Shown one piece after another: positions 1-11,814 of a stretch of 64,000 nucleotides of DNA. The number at the start of each line of letters is the position of its first letter. The stretch's first letter is position 1. The notes under the pieces were generated by a model, which searched no databases, had not been told where the DNA came from, and was given only the letters and a program-made list of their open reading frames with translations. The position numbers were made by a program, and so were the translations under genes. This DNA is from Syncephalastrum monosporum B8922 (lineage: Eukaryota; Mucoromycota; Mucoromycetes; Mucorales; Syncephalastraceae). The stretch is taken from contig JNEN01001207.1 in assembly GCA_000697355.1 (NCBI GenBank), forward strand, positions 62,001 to 126,000, in the 5' to 3' direction.

Positions 1-282
1 TTATTATTGGGAGATGCTGGGCGGGCGGGCCAATTGAGTTGGATCGCCCCACACACCAGATACTCTTTCTCTCTATTTGAATGTAAGTGACCGTACATAC
101 ACCATGGCCATCCACACCCCATCCCGTCCATCCATCCATCCGTCTATCAATCCATCCCCTCCGACCTATGCCGGACCCACCTCCCGATATACAGCACTCG
201 ATTGACACCGGATGTGGATGGACGGGGATCCATCTCCCTTGTGATAGCCCTTGACCTGACATTTGTCATTTCGATGCATAGA

Positions 283-941
283 ATGTCTGCCCAAGTCGAC
301 GAGAAGCCCGTTGAGCAGAAGCCCACTGTTGAGGAGGTCGCCGAGGAGACGACGACTGAGCAGGTTCCCGAGGAGGTCCCTGAGGCCGTCGAGACCCCCC
401 AGTCGCGTGGTGAGAAGAAGGCCCGCAAGGCCATTCTCGGTCTTGGCCTGAAGGCTGTCCATGGCATCAACCGCGTCACTTTCACGCGTGCCCGTGGTGT
501 ACGTGCTTGAAATGGGTGTCCCACTTCATGAGCTAATGCCGTCGTCATGACTTGACTCTCTTTCCTCCAATCTAGATTGTCTTCGCCATTGGCAGACCCG
601 AGGTGTACAAGAGCACCAACTCGGACACCTACATCGTCTTCGGTGAGGTCCAGGTTGAGGACATGCGCGCCCGTGCTCAGCAGGCCGCCGCCCAGCAGCT
701 TGCTGCCGAGGCTGCCCAGAAGGAGTCCGAGACCGAGGCCAACGCCCCCTCGACCGTCGCTGCCGAGTCCTCTGCCGCTGCCGAGGAGGATGACGACGAG
801 GAGGTCGATGCCACTGGCGTCGAGGAGAAGGATATCGAGCTCGTCGTGAGCCAGGCCAACGTTTCCCGCAACAAGGCTATCAAGGCCCTCAAGAACAACA
901 ACTCCGATATCGTCAACGCCATCATGGAGCTGACGATGTAA
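283..941 (+). CDS. EGD2: Nascent polypeptide-associated complex subunit alpha
   Basis: Two exons, 283-498 and 576-941 (donor GTACGT, acceptor CTAG, phase 0), 193 aa. NAC alpha pairs with NAC beta on the ribosome near the tunnel exit, shields nascent chains and limits wrong ER targeting. The acidic N-terminus (residues 1-40) is followed by the NAC domain (about 41-105, with GEKKARKAILGLGLK and the ribosome-facing basic run), an Ala/Glu-rich linker, and a C-terminal UBA domain (about 153-193) that distinguishes alpha from beta subunits. The first ATG in the open frame after the last upstream stop is at 283. Codon use is strongly biased to C/G-ending codons, as expected for a highly expressed gene. 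Identification is secure from the domain order and length. Confidence 0.95.
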
Positions 942-2380
942 ATTTTACCAACATCCTTTCACAACCAAAAAAAAATCCACACCAGTAAAAAGGCTTTTTT
1001 TTACCATATTAACGCTTGTGTATATACGATATTATATGTTGTGTATCGTGCTGTCTTCGCAGCTGAAGGATCAGGTTTGATATGGTAGTTGGAATTGAAA
1101 TTGGGCAATGGATGGGGAAGTATTCAGTCATGAAAATATGTATAGGTATATATTTCGTTATATATATACGTGTATGCACAATTTGCATCCGCGAACGGGA
1201 CTCTACCTTGCCCAATTCCCGGCTTAATATGAGAGATATCAGTTCAATGGAAACTGCCGCTGGACAAACAAGTAATAGCATGAAAGGCAAACGTATCGAC
1301 CTCCCATGCCAAAATAACGAGAGGATTTTCCGCTTGCTGTTATCCTGAACCGAGGCGTTCATGGCATGAAATAGTATTTGCTTGTGGAGATGTGTAGTTC
1401 GCCGCAGTATAAACATCTTCGTAATGGCTATTATTTTCAATATGTAAGGCGTGTTGAACTCACTCGACACGGGTCAGTGCGGCTTACAAATGCAATATAT
1501 GTAAGAATAAATGATAGTCGATTACCTAAAAGTAGACGAGTTCAGATATTTTAGGGAATATCGTATGTACGAGCATATTCTTTGATCCTATCGGATGGTT
1601 GATTTAGGCTGGCGCTTTACGCAGAGGAGAATGGCTTTATGCTTGCGTGTAGATAGCACCAGTAAAAGCATATATGCACACGTGTATGTAAGAGATTTGG
1701 TCCCATGAGCAAATAGCACAAAGCGCACTCTATGCTTCTCGCTTACACGTAGAAAATCTGCTCTCTCATAATATGCAGTTATAGAACAAGTGCGCATCAG
1801 GTGAAACGCACAAGAAAGAGCCATATCATTCGAAAATCACGTGGAAAGTAAACCAGGGCAAGACATGCAAGTCTGGTTGTCACCATCGGCATCATCATTT
1901 TAGTATGATTGAAACCCAGCAAACTATCATTCAACTCCTAAACAGCAGCACGGCTCTTTTGATTCGCTTTCTTGCCACCACCCACCGCATTAGTATCCCT
2001 TTTTTTCCTTTGCTTTTTCTCTTCACTTGCTCTTCCCGACTACTTTTACTCTAATTATTCATTTCTTCTTGCTTTACTCTTACTTTTAGCTGTTGCATGT
2101 TCCGACGTGGTTGCCACCTTGGGCTGCTCGTCATTGCTCATTCCTCTATCCACCATTGACCTTGATTGCGTGGCAGCTTGGCCGCCGCCATTGTGCCTGA
2201 AAGAAAAAAGAAAAGCAGAAAAAAAAAGAGAGAGAGAGAGAGAGACAGCCTTCCTTCCTTCCTTTCCTTCTTTCCTTGTCTCCTTCTTACTTCCATCCCC
2301 TTTCCTGATTTTTCTTCTTTTTTCTTTTTTCATTACATCTATTTTTCGTTATCCAAACACGTTTCTGCGCCTATATTTAA
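942..2380. other. Intergenic, no gene seen
   Basis: About 1.4 kb of AT-rich sequence between NAC alpha and the next plus-strand gene. Open frames here lack codon bias and recognisable motifs. A polypurine GA repeat lies at about 2228-2246, followed by a long pyrimidine tract up to 2345, which looks like the promoter and leader of the gene starting at 2381. Confidence 0.6.
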
Positions 2381-3674
2381 ATGGCGGATGCCGCGCAAGT
2401 GCGAGCTAAATTGTCGTCGCCGTCGTCGTCGTCGAGGAGCATGAGTTTTGCGAGTCCGTCTGGATTTGTGTTTGCGCCTAGCTGGTTAAACGAAGGAAAA
2501 CGTCACCCAAAACCGTCCTCGCTCGCGTTCTCATCCTTTCGGAACAAGAGCACTCGTGCAGGTATGCACACATTCAACGGGGTTCTAGGGATAGGATATA
2601 CAACAACATGGCGAAATATAGAATCTGTTGTTACCGACGCTGATATTTTGTGATATCGCATAGTGACTGATGCACACACACTGTCTACAGCCCCAGGAAC
2701 AAAGGGCACACACAATATAGCAGCTACCTCTTCACGACTTGCTGACAATGCGCCAGGTAAATATACAACTAGCCATGAAAATGAAAATGACGGGTGGGCG
2801 TGAAAAAAGGAAACCAAAACCGAAAAACCAAAATATGCGCAGTGCACTTATTCCCCCGTTATTCCCCCTTCCTCCCTTCTGCCCTTACGTGTCCTCTACG
2901 TTTCGTTTTTCGCACTTGTTCTTCCTTCTCATGCTTGTTTTCCTAGCACGCCATCCTAATATCAACCATCCACGCCATCCGCAACGGCCCTCACCACGCT
3001 CCTCCACGTCCTCGCCTTACCCTGTCTCGCAACCCACAAAAAGGAAATCCCATTCCGCGGCATCTCCTCTCCATGCCGCACCCACCACGTTTGAAGACGA
3101 GTTTCCGACGCTCGTCGACATGAAGGCTCAGCCGGGTACACATCCGTCCCCTTGGAGCGATTCTCGCCTGACCAAGAAAAAGGTCCATTCATCGCCCTCC
3201 TTCGATGCGACTGAACCCATTGTGAACGAGCTCGAGATGGAACGCCTCAAGGCTCTCGTGCCACGAAAAAAGCCAATTGCACCTGCCCTCGCTTTGCTAT
3301 CCCAAGCATCCCCCAAGAAACCCCAGCGCATATGCCTGAACAAGCAGGCTGCCATCATTCGCTTACCTCTATCCAAGGCACGGCCTATGGCGACGCCGCC
3401 CATGGTGGAAGACGATGCCTCGTGGCAGAGCGATGACGATGACCTCAACCCCGGTATCAGCGAAAGCATCACAAGCAGCAGCACGACCACAAGCACATCC
3501 GATGCTATGGATGATAAAAACGAGTTTATGCATTGGTTCCAGCGGTGGGCTGGTCGCACGACCGAACTTGTAGGTGCCAGCGCTGGTGCAGACGGCTCTT
3601 ATTCATACTTTGGTCCCATGGGCACTTACGCCGCACACCATCAAAATCAGTCTTCTCTGTTTTTCTCTGATTAA
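2381..3674 (+). CDS. Vasculin-like (GPBP1-type) hypothetical protein
   Basis: Three exons, 2381-2561, 2691-2756 and 2947-3674, 324 aa; phases join cleanly and give one open frame. The protein is low-complexity (Ser/Pro/basic) and has no catalytic domain. Two short motifs resemble the vertebrate vasculin/GC-rich promoter-binding protein 1 layout: FAPSWLN at residues 31-37 (vasculin begins with a similar FVPAWLN) and EDEFPTL near residue 132 (vasculin has EEDFPSL). A helix with ELEMERLKALVP follows, then an acidic Ser/Thr stretch, again in vasculin order. This is inference from motif order only; the family is thought to act in transcription in animals. It could equally be an unrelated disordered nuclear protein. 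Exon 2 is only 66 nt. Confidence 0.6.
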
Positions 3675-4116
3675 ATCACATGTGCGCTTTTTTTCTTTCT
3701 TTTTCTGTTTTTGTTCTGTTGTTGTTGTTGTGTTCTTTTACATATAGCAGAATGGCATTAATGGAGACAAAAAGCTCGAAAAAAATGATAATCATTATCT
3801 AATTATATCTGCGTATTATTTCTCGTGAATTACTTTTCGGGTGCGGCGTGTCTTGGGCTTGACCTCCTGGTGTCGGGTATCGTCTTCTTTTCGGCGGCGT
3901 GGAGACCTGTTATGTTGATTATGTTGATGGTCATGCTATGTACCAAGAGGATGAGTCCAAGATCATTTATCATGAATTTTTAATGATACGCACAGATTCT
4001 TTCTCCACAGGAGAGGCTGCCCTGGCTAAGGGAGAAGGCGGAGCAGACATCATTTGGTCGGCAACGGTCTCTAGTGGGCTTCACATATATATACATATAT
4101 ATAAAAAGGATACGAA
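3675..4116. terminator. Convergent 3' region, no gene seen
   Basis: Region between two convergent genes (stops at 3674 plus and 4117 minus). It contains T-rich and AT-rich stretches suited to 3' ends and an ATAT run near 4085-4102. No coding signal was found; the small frames inside lack motifs. The terminator label is inferred from position only. Confidence 0.35.
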
Positions 4117-5050
4117 TCAGACCCTCGGATTCCTATACGGTGCATAACCGGATCCATACCTGGCTTGAGTTTCCGTTTTGTACTGTGCTGCCAAGTTCTG
4201 GTAGACAGTTGGGTCTTCGCTGAAAATACCCATACGCAGAAACTGCTCCATCGTAGCCTTGAGGACGCGCACCTGGTTTTGCGCGTGTTGGAGTTGGCGT
4301 CCATCGTCATTCTTTTGTTCCAGGTATATTTCTTTGTCTGTCTTGAATTGATGGATTTGCTCGTGGGCCTGGGCGAGCTGTGTATGAGCGGCTTCGAGGT
4401 CCCGCTTGAGCTGCTCTTGCATTGCCACCTGGGCTTCGTACTTGGCTTTCCACTCCAGACGCTCTGCGGCCAATTCATCCACGGATTGGCTCAAGAAAGC
4501 GATATCCTTGTTGCAAGCTTGGGAAAAAAAAAGAATTAAAAAAAAAGTCAATGGATGGGCCTGATCTGTTCTGCTTTTGCTTACCTTCTTTCTGGCGCTG
4601 CAGTGCCTTGACGACGGCGCGCTCTTTTTCAAGCTCATTACGCCAAGACGAACTCTCGTCTTCCATGATGACCGTGGCCGATCCATCGCTGTCTTCCTCG
4701 GCCGAAGAGAAGCCTGTCTCTTTCTTTTGCGGAGGCAGGGCCGCGGTTGTGCTTGAACGGCGCAGGAGGCGAGGCGAGGTGGGCGGTGATTGAGGTGCCA
4801 CCGGATGCCCTCGGGGAGATGCCGCGAAGTTCACACACGACGCAGCGTTTCGTAACCGATGTTGTTGTTGTTGCTGCTGCTGCTGTTGCAGAGAGCGCCG
4901 TTTCCTGTTGTCATCGTCCTTCCTTGGTGTCCCCGTGTTCTGTGAGACGGTGCGAATGCGAACACTACCTGTGCGGCGGCAATCCATGGGTGTGGCCCCA
5001 GGTGGAGAGGGTGGCATCTTTTGGTAGGTTGATAGGTTCTGTACACTCAT
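4117..5050 (-). CDS. Coiled-coil protein of unknown function
   Basis: Two exons on minus, 5050-4585 and 4517-4117 (donor GTAAGC, acceptor CCCAAG), 288 aa. The N-terminal half is disordered, basic and Ser/Pro-rich, with a run of nine Gln at residues 55-63 encoded by CAA/CAG. From about residue 135 to 245 there is a long charged heptad-type coiled coil (for example RNELEKERAVVKALQRQKE, then LAAERLEWKAKYEAQVAM). The C-terminus is short and Tyr-rich. The architecture fits a cytoskeletal or septation scaffold, but no family is recognised, so no function is given. The start at 5050 is the first ATG of the open frame; an additional upstream 5' exon cannot be excluded because the next 1.9 kb upstream holds no gene. 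Confidence 0.7.
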
Positions 5051-6966
5051 GGCGCTAGGAAGAGTGGGTGCAACCTTGGTCCCATTCGACTGCCTGCGGT
5101 TGGATAAAAGAGCGCTGTATTTATAAATGTATTAGCACCACCTGGTCTGCGTCTGTGTATGCACTCAAGACGTATTTATTTTGTCTGCTTTTCGTGTGGG
5201 CTCTTCTTGCATGCAAGGGGGACGGGGTTGATTTGCGTGAGGGGTGTACTTTTATGTACCTGAGTCGCTTGCTTCTCGGCTTGCCAGTCGCTGTATCACA
5301 AAGGCTCATGGTGTCGATCGAGTAGGCGGACTCTAGATCGATAGTGACATGAAAAGTGATTAAGTGATCGTAAGTCCAACTTTACTCCAAAAGAGCAAGT
5401 ATGTGGTCGAGATCGGCCATATGCACCGTACCTGCTGGACTAGGCGGTCGATGACGGGATTCGTCTGTGGGTTGGCTACTTTTGCCGAGCGCCAACTTTT
5501 TCAGATGCCAAAACTTTTGCCCTGAACGGCCTTCTTTGCTTTTCATGAGAGTTGCCATAAGTTAAACAGAATACGTTTGAAAAACCAAGAAAGCAGTAAA
5601 GTAGGTGAGCGGAACAGAAAGAGGAAAAAGGGCGCCAAGGATGCCAAAGGGTGAATCTTTTATATGACAGAACTGCTTCTGCGCAAGTGAAATGAAGTTA
5701 AGCGAAAGGAGCACAATGCCGAAAAGAAAGTCAGACGCTATCTAGGGATTGTCGCTTATAGAGCGCGGTTCCGTCCTGTCGACACTCCTTTTGCTCAATT
5801 TTGCAGCACGCCTGTCTGGCAAGCCGGAAAGCGTCTCCCCATTTTTGCGGAGAAGAGTCCTTTCGATGGACTTTTTTTTGTCCGCATAAATATTTGGTTT
5901 ATTGGTACTCACATTTCAGCCTTTCTTTGACGGTGAGTCTACGGTAAAATCTAGACTATGTTTCAATTTCGCTGCATGCTTCAGGTTGTTTGACCTGCTT
6001 CCACATGGGACATGTTTTAACAAGACTTGCGAAGTGTATCTGCATGTGTGGGCGCACGTTTGGCTGCAGGGATTTCACTGGACTGCATTTGAGCTGACAT
6101 CTCCTTCAAAGAGATAAAAAAAGGTTTTTCTGGTGCATATCGGGAAAAGAAAGAGCGAGGCACCCTGATTTATAGCGCTTCATCCCCCTTCCCCAGTACC
6201 ATATCTATCCGGCAAATGTTCAAGTCAAGAGCATCACCTACATATATGTCGGCGTATGCATCATTTTAGATGGCATAAACGTGCTAACTTAGTATTTCGA
6301 GATTAACATAATCTCTGGTTCTGACGCATACATATATAGGAGGAGGAAACTTTTGCTTCTATGCAGAAGGGAAAAAAAAAAAGAGGAAGGCGCGGCTGCA
6401 TCGTACGTAGACTTTATTTTTTAAAGCGATGTGAAAGGACACTCTCCTGCCTTCCATGGGAGGGTATACACGGGAACAGCTTTTGTGGTTGTATCGTGCA
6501 GCACGTTGCTCGAGTAACGACGCATTAGCGTATCACAACGATCTGTCAAGTTGACAGCTCCTTGTTCCCATTCATGTGCATGCACACAACCGATCAATCC
6601 AGTTTGCAACCTTCTTTTTCGTTTTCTAGCAACATAAATTCTCACGACACCCCGAGAAAAAGGTATTGGTAATAAATCGTCATGGCACGGATGCTGGTTT
6701 ACACGATCCTAGCAAAAGTCGTTCCGCTTCTCGCCTTACATATGCAGGACGGGTTGGCCCTTGCACCTATCCCAAGACACCAATGATCGTGAGCTCCTTT
6801 CTTGTTTTTCTTCCTTCTTTTTTTTTTTTTTGACATTCACTTTCGCCTCGTGGAAAATGTGGTCGGTGCGCCCCTCGCAGCGCAAAAGAATTATCGAGAC
6901 ATGTGTTAATACACAAAGATGGTTGTAGGTATGATGATGTGTATACAATATATGAGCTATACATAT
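5051..6966. other. Intergenic, 1.9 kb without a recognised gene
   Basis: The stretch between the coiled-coil gene start and the TYW3 stop contains only small open frames (under 90 codons) without motifs or GC-rich codon bias. The part next to 5050 is presumably promoter and leader of the coiled-coil gene. An unannotated noncoding transcript cannot be excluded. Confidence 0.55.
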
Positions 6967-7878
6967 TTATAACGTGAGTTGGGTGAGATCTACATTGGGG
7001 TCTTCTATAGAAGGAGATTCTTTGGGTTGCTTGGATTGCTGACGTGCCATGCCTTCGCGCCGTTTTCGCTCGCGACGCTGTTCCTTTGTTTCTGTACTCA
7101 CTTCGATGGTACGCTGCTGGACTTCCTTTTCCATGATCTGCTCAAAGGCATTCATGCGGTTCTGGTTGGATGTGAATTTGTCGTTTGACATTAAAACGAG
7201 GGTGTACAAGTAAGTAGGGTCGACGAGACTCCGGATCGAGCCGTCGTGATCGAGATAGGCAATGGGTGTGTCAATTTTATGCGTGCTTCGAATGGCGAGC
7301 ATGTGGCGTCGTGAGGGAGTGATGCCACTGTTTTGGTATCCGGCTTGGAACGCGAGGTTGTTGAGGCGCATGCATGCCTCTGCGGTGGCAGCTTCGACAT
7401 GCAGAATCTACCATCGGCATGAATAACATGTATCGATACAGGGTACACATGGAAGGGTTACCAGAGGCTCAAATTTGAAATAGATCAACCGATGGCTGAG
7501 GACGTTGAGGAGCGGTGCATGCTCACGTTGGACAGGTCGGTTACCAAACAATAACCCGAGTACCCAGGCGTCGTCCACTTTTTCTGGGATGGATACTGGA
7601 TCATGGCTCACATAGAGCCATTCGCCGCCTTTGGTCGACTTTTCCGTCTCGCTCTCGAGACCTTCGCAATAGACGGCGATCCGTCCAGAACAGCTACTAG
7701 TCGTATAGTACTCGGGATGTCGGTTGATTATGTGCATGAGGTTCAGGATCGGGGCATCGATGAACCCCTTGGGTGATTTGTCCCGTCGTTCGGCATCCAA
7801 CGCTTCCACAAGCGAAGAGACCACTGCCTCTTTCCGTGTGGCAAAACTGCTATTGTTATTCGCGTTGGTTTCGGTCAT
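6967..7878 (-). CDS. TYW3: tRNA wybutosine-synthesizing protein 3
   Basis: Two exons on minus, 7878-7462 and 7407-6967 (intron 7461-7408, phase 0), 285 aa. TYW3 is the S-adenosylmethionine-dependent N-4 methyltransferase in the pathway that builds wybutosine at position 37 of tRNA-Phe. The family signature SSCSGRI is at residues 61-67, followed by GGEWLYVSHDP and a FKFEPL strand; exon 2 opens with ILHVEAATAEACMRLNNLAF and contains SGITPSRRHMLAIRST, both typical of the family's second half. The C-terminus is a basic, Gln/Glu-rich tail. Start at 7878 is the only in-frame ATG before the conserved block. It lies 81 bp downstream of the TMEM33-like gene on the same strand, with an A-rich spacer. 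Confidence 0.92.
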
Positions 7879-7959
7879 GTCAAAAACAAAAAAAAAAAAA
7901 AAAAAAAAATTAAAAAAAGTTTACTGTATCGACAAAATCCAGGAAAATGGAGTGCAAAT

Positions 7960-9041
7960 CTACCGCCGATGCTGGCTATGAGACGATTCTGATCGTTTCA
8001 ATGTGGTGCTATTCCTGGGCGTGCTCGCGGGCGTGCTTGCACTGCCATAGCGTATCACAATGCCCTTGAGATTCAGGTAGAGGCGTGCCACAAAGGGTGG
8101 GATGGACGCATGCTTGCCCGGTAAGAGCCACTCGTCGACCCTGGCCGTCGTGGTATGGATCGCTTCACGCGTGTAGGACGAAAGATAGTAGCGAAGGCGC
8201 AAAAAATGGGCAAACACGATGAGAGCAAGGACAGAGGTTTGAAATCTATGGAAAGAGAGTCAGCCTTTGGAATGAACCGAATATGCTACGCACGTAATAA
8301 CACCGGCCAAGAGTCTGCTCAGGATAGCGACGACCTCTGCATAAGCAGCGGCTTGCATGGCCTTCTCGTGGTGTTGATCTGTGTACTGCTTGATGGATTT
8401 GAGCATCTGCTGGGTGGTCGGGTTGGTGGGTGCAAAGGTGGGTATGAGGGTGGACGAGAGGTAAGCAAGTGCATGAAATAAGGAGAAGATGAAGAATGGT
8501 ATCAAGGTAACTAGTAGTATCATAATGATGAGATCCCCAAGCAATGAGCTATAACGTACTGCATACCTGTGACAGGCTGGTACGAATACCAGTAGAATGC
8601 AAGCGCAAAATATTGGACATTTTCGTCTCGTACGAATTCCATGTCGAAACGACGAGGAAACTGTCAAAATGAGGAGTAAGTGTTCTACTCTTAAGGAACA
8701 GGTTTCTACAGAATGTGAACCTACCCCGATCGTCTTCCAGATCACGATGGCGTATGACACCAGTGCACCTGCATACGCGCGCTTGTAATAAAAGGCGTAG
8801 TCATGAAGGGAAAGGACCGAGGTGAAGTGGAGCAGGGCGTTGCTGAAGAGGCACACATGACCACACCACCAGTAAAACTGAGGATCCTGATGATGACATC
8901 AGTACGCGCGATGGTAAAGGTGAACAAAGGGGAAAAAAGATATCAATATACCTGCACGAGACGAGAGACTCGACCCACAAGAGACGTCGATTCAAGGGAT
9001 GCTTGTCCTGTTGCTGTTGAAGTGGCTGAAGTGTCGGTCAT
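7960..9041 (-). CDS. TMEM33/Pom33 family nuclear-pore membrane protein
   Basis: Five exons on minus: 9041-8952, 8886-8725, 8660-8567, 8510-8294, 8245-7960; 282 aa. Pom33/Per33 (yeast), Tts1 (S. pombe) and TMEM33 (animals) are ER and nuclear-envelope proteins that shape membranes and help position nuclear pores. The family is recognised from the order DPQFYWWCGH, a first membrane span, YYKRAYAGALVSYAIVIW, FVRDENVQYFALAFYW, then LIPFFIFSLFHALAYL, followed by further hydrophobic spans and a soluble basic tail. The splice between exons 4 and 5 uses AC/GTGCGT and gives VITTFQTSVLALIVFAHF. The gene is divergent from PIH1D1 with only 153 bp between start codons, so the promoter is probably shared. 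Confidence 0.88.
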
Positions 9042-9194
9042 GAGCAAGACACCATGTCCAGGGACAAACGAGAGAGAGAGAGAAAGGAAAGGTGAAAAGC
9101 ACGAGTCGCTACCAAAACGGCGCATTAAAAAGTTGCCTTTCTAGGACATCATTTTCTTTCCCTCTTCACCCTCTTCTTTTTCCCGTACTGTCTC

Positions 9195-10264
9195 ATGCCG
9201 ACTCTAGAATTACTCTCGGACAACGAAGAAAATCAGTCTCCGTTTTTGGTCAACAAGCAGCAAAAGCCAGCGACGAACGACTTTTATGCATTGTCGAAAG
9301 AAGAGCAAGGTGCGCTCTTGGATCATGTGGCAGCCGAGTTTGCAGCCGATCCTAGTGCCATGGAACGCCTTGCGTCTGCCTTTCTCAAGGAGACACGCAC
9401 CGACGATTTCCGAACGGCCACGATTCAGCCAGAAGCGGGATTTGTGATAAAGACGCATATCGTGCAAGCCAAAAAGTCAAAGCCCAAGACGCGCGTGTAT
9501 GTGAACGTGTGTCACGCGGCCGACATACCTCCGCCACCCGTCATGCCCGAGTCGCAGATTCAGAAGGCCATGAACGCCGAACCCGATGCCACCTACCGCG
9601 TGCCACTAAGCCTTACCCCACCCCGTTATGAACAAGACGAAAGTAAGTGTGCTCTCCACATCGCCTGGCCGTTTATTCATTGCATCAGACGGCAACACAA
9701 TCATGATCGCCGACGCGTGTATCAATACCCAGGCCTACCTGCGCACCGAACGTGATCTCGACTATCGCCTCTACATTATCGAGCTCTCCATCGAATGGGT
9801 CGAGGAGAAAGAGGAGCTCGAGCTGAGTCGCGAGTTTAGCATGCCAAGTATCCGCTCCAAGGGCACCATACCGCCTCGCACACTCCGGTTACCCAAACCC
9901 GCATTGATATCTGCCATTAAGCAAAAGAAAACTAACAAGGGATGGCAGTGCAAGCCTGAGATCACGCACAAAGGAAACTCGGTGACTGTCGTTGTGCCTA
10001 ATATGCCATCTACCGTAAGTCGCTCTGTGTTAAAGCATGACTCCCAATTTCCTCATACATTCATGCTAGAACCCGAGTTCCTGGATGCTCGACATCGAGC
10101 CAACGCAAGTGATCTTGGCTGTCAACTCAACACCGACAAAAATCGCATTACCGGCCACGGTCGATATTCAACACCCACAAACCACAGCAAAGTTTTACAA
10201 GGACAGCCGGCATCTCGTCGTAAAGCTCATCGTCTCCCCTGTACCAAGGAAACAGTACCTGTAA
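9195..10264 (+). CDS. PIH1D1: PIH1 domain protein of the R2TP co-chaperone
   Basis: Three exons, 9195-9642, 9689-10014 and 10070-10264, 322 aa. Pih1/Nop17 joins Tah1/RPAP3 and the RuvB-like ATPases as the R2TP complex, which with Hsp90 assembles box C/D snoRNPs, RNA polymerase II and PIKK kinases. The PIH1 N-terminal domain is clear: KTRVYVNVCHAADIPPPP near residues 97-115 and an ending with FSMPSIRSKGT. The last exon encodes a CS-like beta-sandwich (SWMLDIEP ... KLIVSPVP). The ORF restored by splicing ends at TAA 10262-10264. It is convergent with the next gene, whose stop is 75 bp away. PIH1 proteins recognise acidic phospho-serine motifs; an Ecdysoneless homologue, a known client in animals, lies 14 kb away. 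Confidence 0.88.
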
Positions 10265-10339
10265 CATACATAGAGAAAAAAAAAGATGCATTATATTGGA
10301 ATGGGTGGTTGGTGGTCTAGAACTTTTTGGATTGGTAAT

Positions 10340-11318
10340 TTACAAGGAAGCTGCCACTTCCTGGATGGTCTTGAGATGTTCCGCGTCGCCTTCCAGAGCG
10401 GCGAGCTTCTGCAGTGCCGCCTTGACTTGGACATCGGACTTGATCTCTTGTTTTGACGCCAGCTCTTGTGCGGTCAACGCAGCCTTGCGCAGCGCCTCCT
10501 CGTCTCCAGACGCGGCACAGCCCTCGAGAAGAGCGGCGTACATGGCACCCGTCGCCTTTCGCTGGTAGCGCGCCACCAGACCAAGGGTCACGAATGCGTC
10601 GTCAAGGTGAGTAGGAGCCAGGGCGGTGATGACGTTGGTAAACTCGGCCTCGGTAGCCAAGAGACCGTAGCGCTGGCGATCTGCGAGGAGCGTGAAGGCG
10701 ACATCGGCCCGGTTGGTACGGCAGCAGGCGTCGATCAGGGTGGTAGACGTGTAAGGCGTGATAGGCAGACGCTTGTTGCGCCACTGTTCCACCAAAAGAG
10801 GCAGTTTCTCGGCATGGTCGCCTGTCTTGACGTGGTGCAGCAAGTTGTTCAAACGCGAGTGCTTGGGCATCTTGAGCAAGTCTCTGGCGTCGGCGGTCTC
10901 GGCCACCAACACGTTGTAAAGCTCGACAAACTCGGCGTCTTCGGCGGGCGTGCCGCGGTTCTCGGTAATGTCCTGCGCAAGGCCCCGTTCGCCTTCCTTG
11001 AGCAGTTCGGCCTCAAGCAGTTCCGGATCGTCCTCGTCCAGCAGCTCCACCTGGCCGACCTTCTTCTTGGCTTTCAGCACTGCCTGAAGAATGAGAAGAC
11101 ATGCAATGCCGGTTGGAATGACTTACGCGTGAGGGTGGGTCGAAACGCATGGATGGATCGCAATTGGCTGCCAGCAGGAGCTATTAACAAGAGGGAAAAA
11201 AGCAACAAGGTGAGAAGTACATAACCAGAGAGCCCCGATCCTTACTGCGAAGGGTGTTTGGCTGCACTCGGGGGCGCGTCAGGCCAGACAATGAACGGAT
11301 CGCAAGTCTGAAAGCCAT
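10340..11318 (-). CDS. Mitochondrial helical-repeat (PPR-like) protein
   Basis: Three exons on minus, 11318-11246, 11180-11127 and 11079-10340, 288 aa. The first about 40 residues (MAFRLAIRSLSGLTRPRV, then more Arg and Ser without acids) form a typical mitochondrial presequence. The rest is alpha-helical with degenerate PPR-like units, such as PITPYTSTTLIDACCRTNRA and TEAEFTNVITAL, and KATGAMYAALLEGC. The length and repeat style resemble small mitochondrial ribosomal or RNA-binding PPR proteins, but I cannot assign a named orthologue. The acceptor of exon 3 is the second of two close AGs (TTCAGGCAG); only that one keeps frame with the upstream exons. Confidence 0.72.
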
Positions 11319-11814
11319 GTAAAATAAACAAAGAAGCCTAGAATAATTTTTGCGTTCTGATTCGCCCGCATTCATATGTGCACACCTCCTCCACCAACAC
11401 ATGGTTCATTAGACGAGCATTCTCTCCTCGATACATCAGAAAAAAAAAAATTATAAGACTGATTGATATAAATAAAAGAAAGTTGGTTTTCTTATCGAGA
11501 CAAATGTTGTCACCATTCAAAAGTCGGCTGTGTGTATTGGCGGTATTTGATGAGATCCCTGGCTTCATGTGGCTCGAGGCAACGCAACAACAACGTTCAC
11601 ATACAAATATACATACACGCACACACACACACACAACCTATTACGTTTAGGAGAACCTAAAATGTGAGGTCAACCTTCCATCTAAAATAGTTACTTACCC
11701 CTCCGGTGCAGCTAAAGTATGACCCCTTTTTCCTGCCCTCCTTTTGATGAAATGACCTGGATATAAATACACTCGACATTTGCATAATGCCTTCGTCTTT
11801 TATCCATACAACGT
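11319..11814. other. Divergent intergenic region
   Basis: Contains a GT/CA-rich microsatellite around 11612-11634 and A-rich stretches. It serves the promoters of the minus-strand helical-repeat gene and the plus-strand subtilase. No gene seen. Confidence 0.5.
11762..11769 (+). promoter_or_regulatory. TATA box of the subtilase gene
   Basis: TATAAATA lies 46-53 nt upstream of the subtilase ATG at 11815. It is the only TATA consensus close to this start. Confidence 0.5.
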
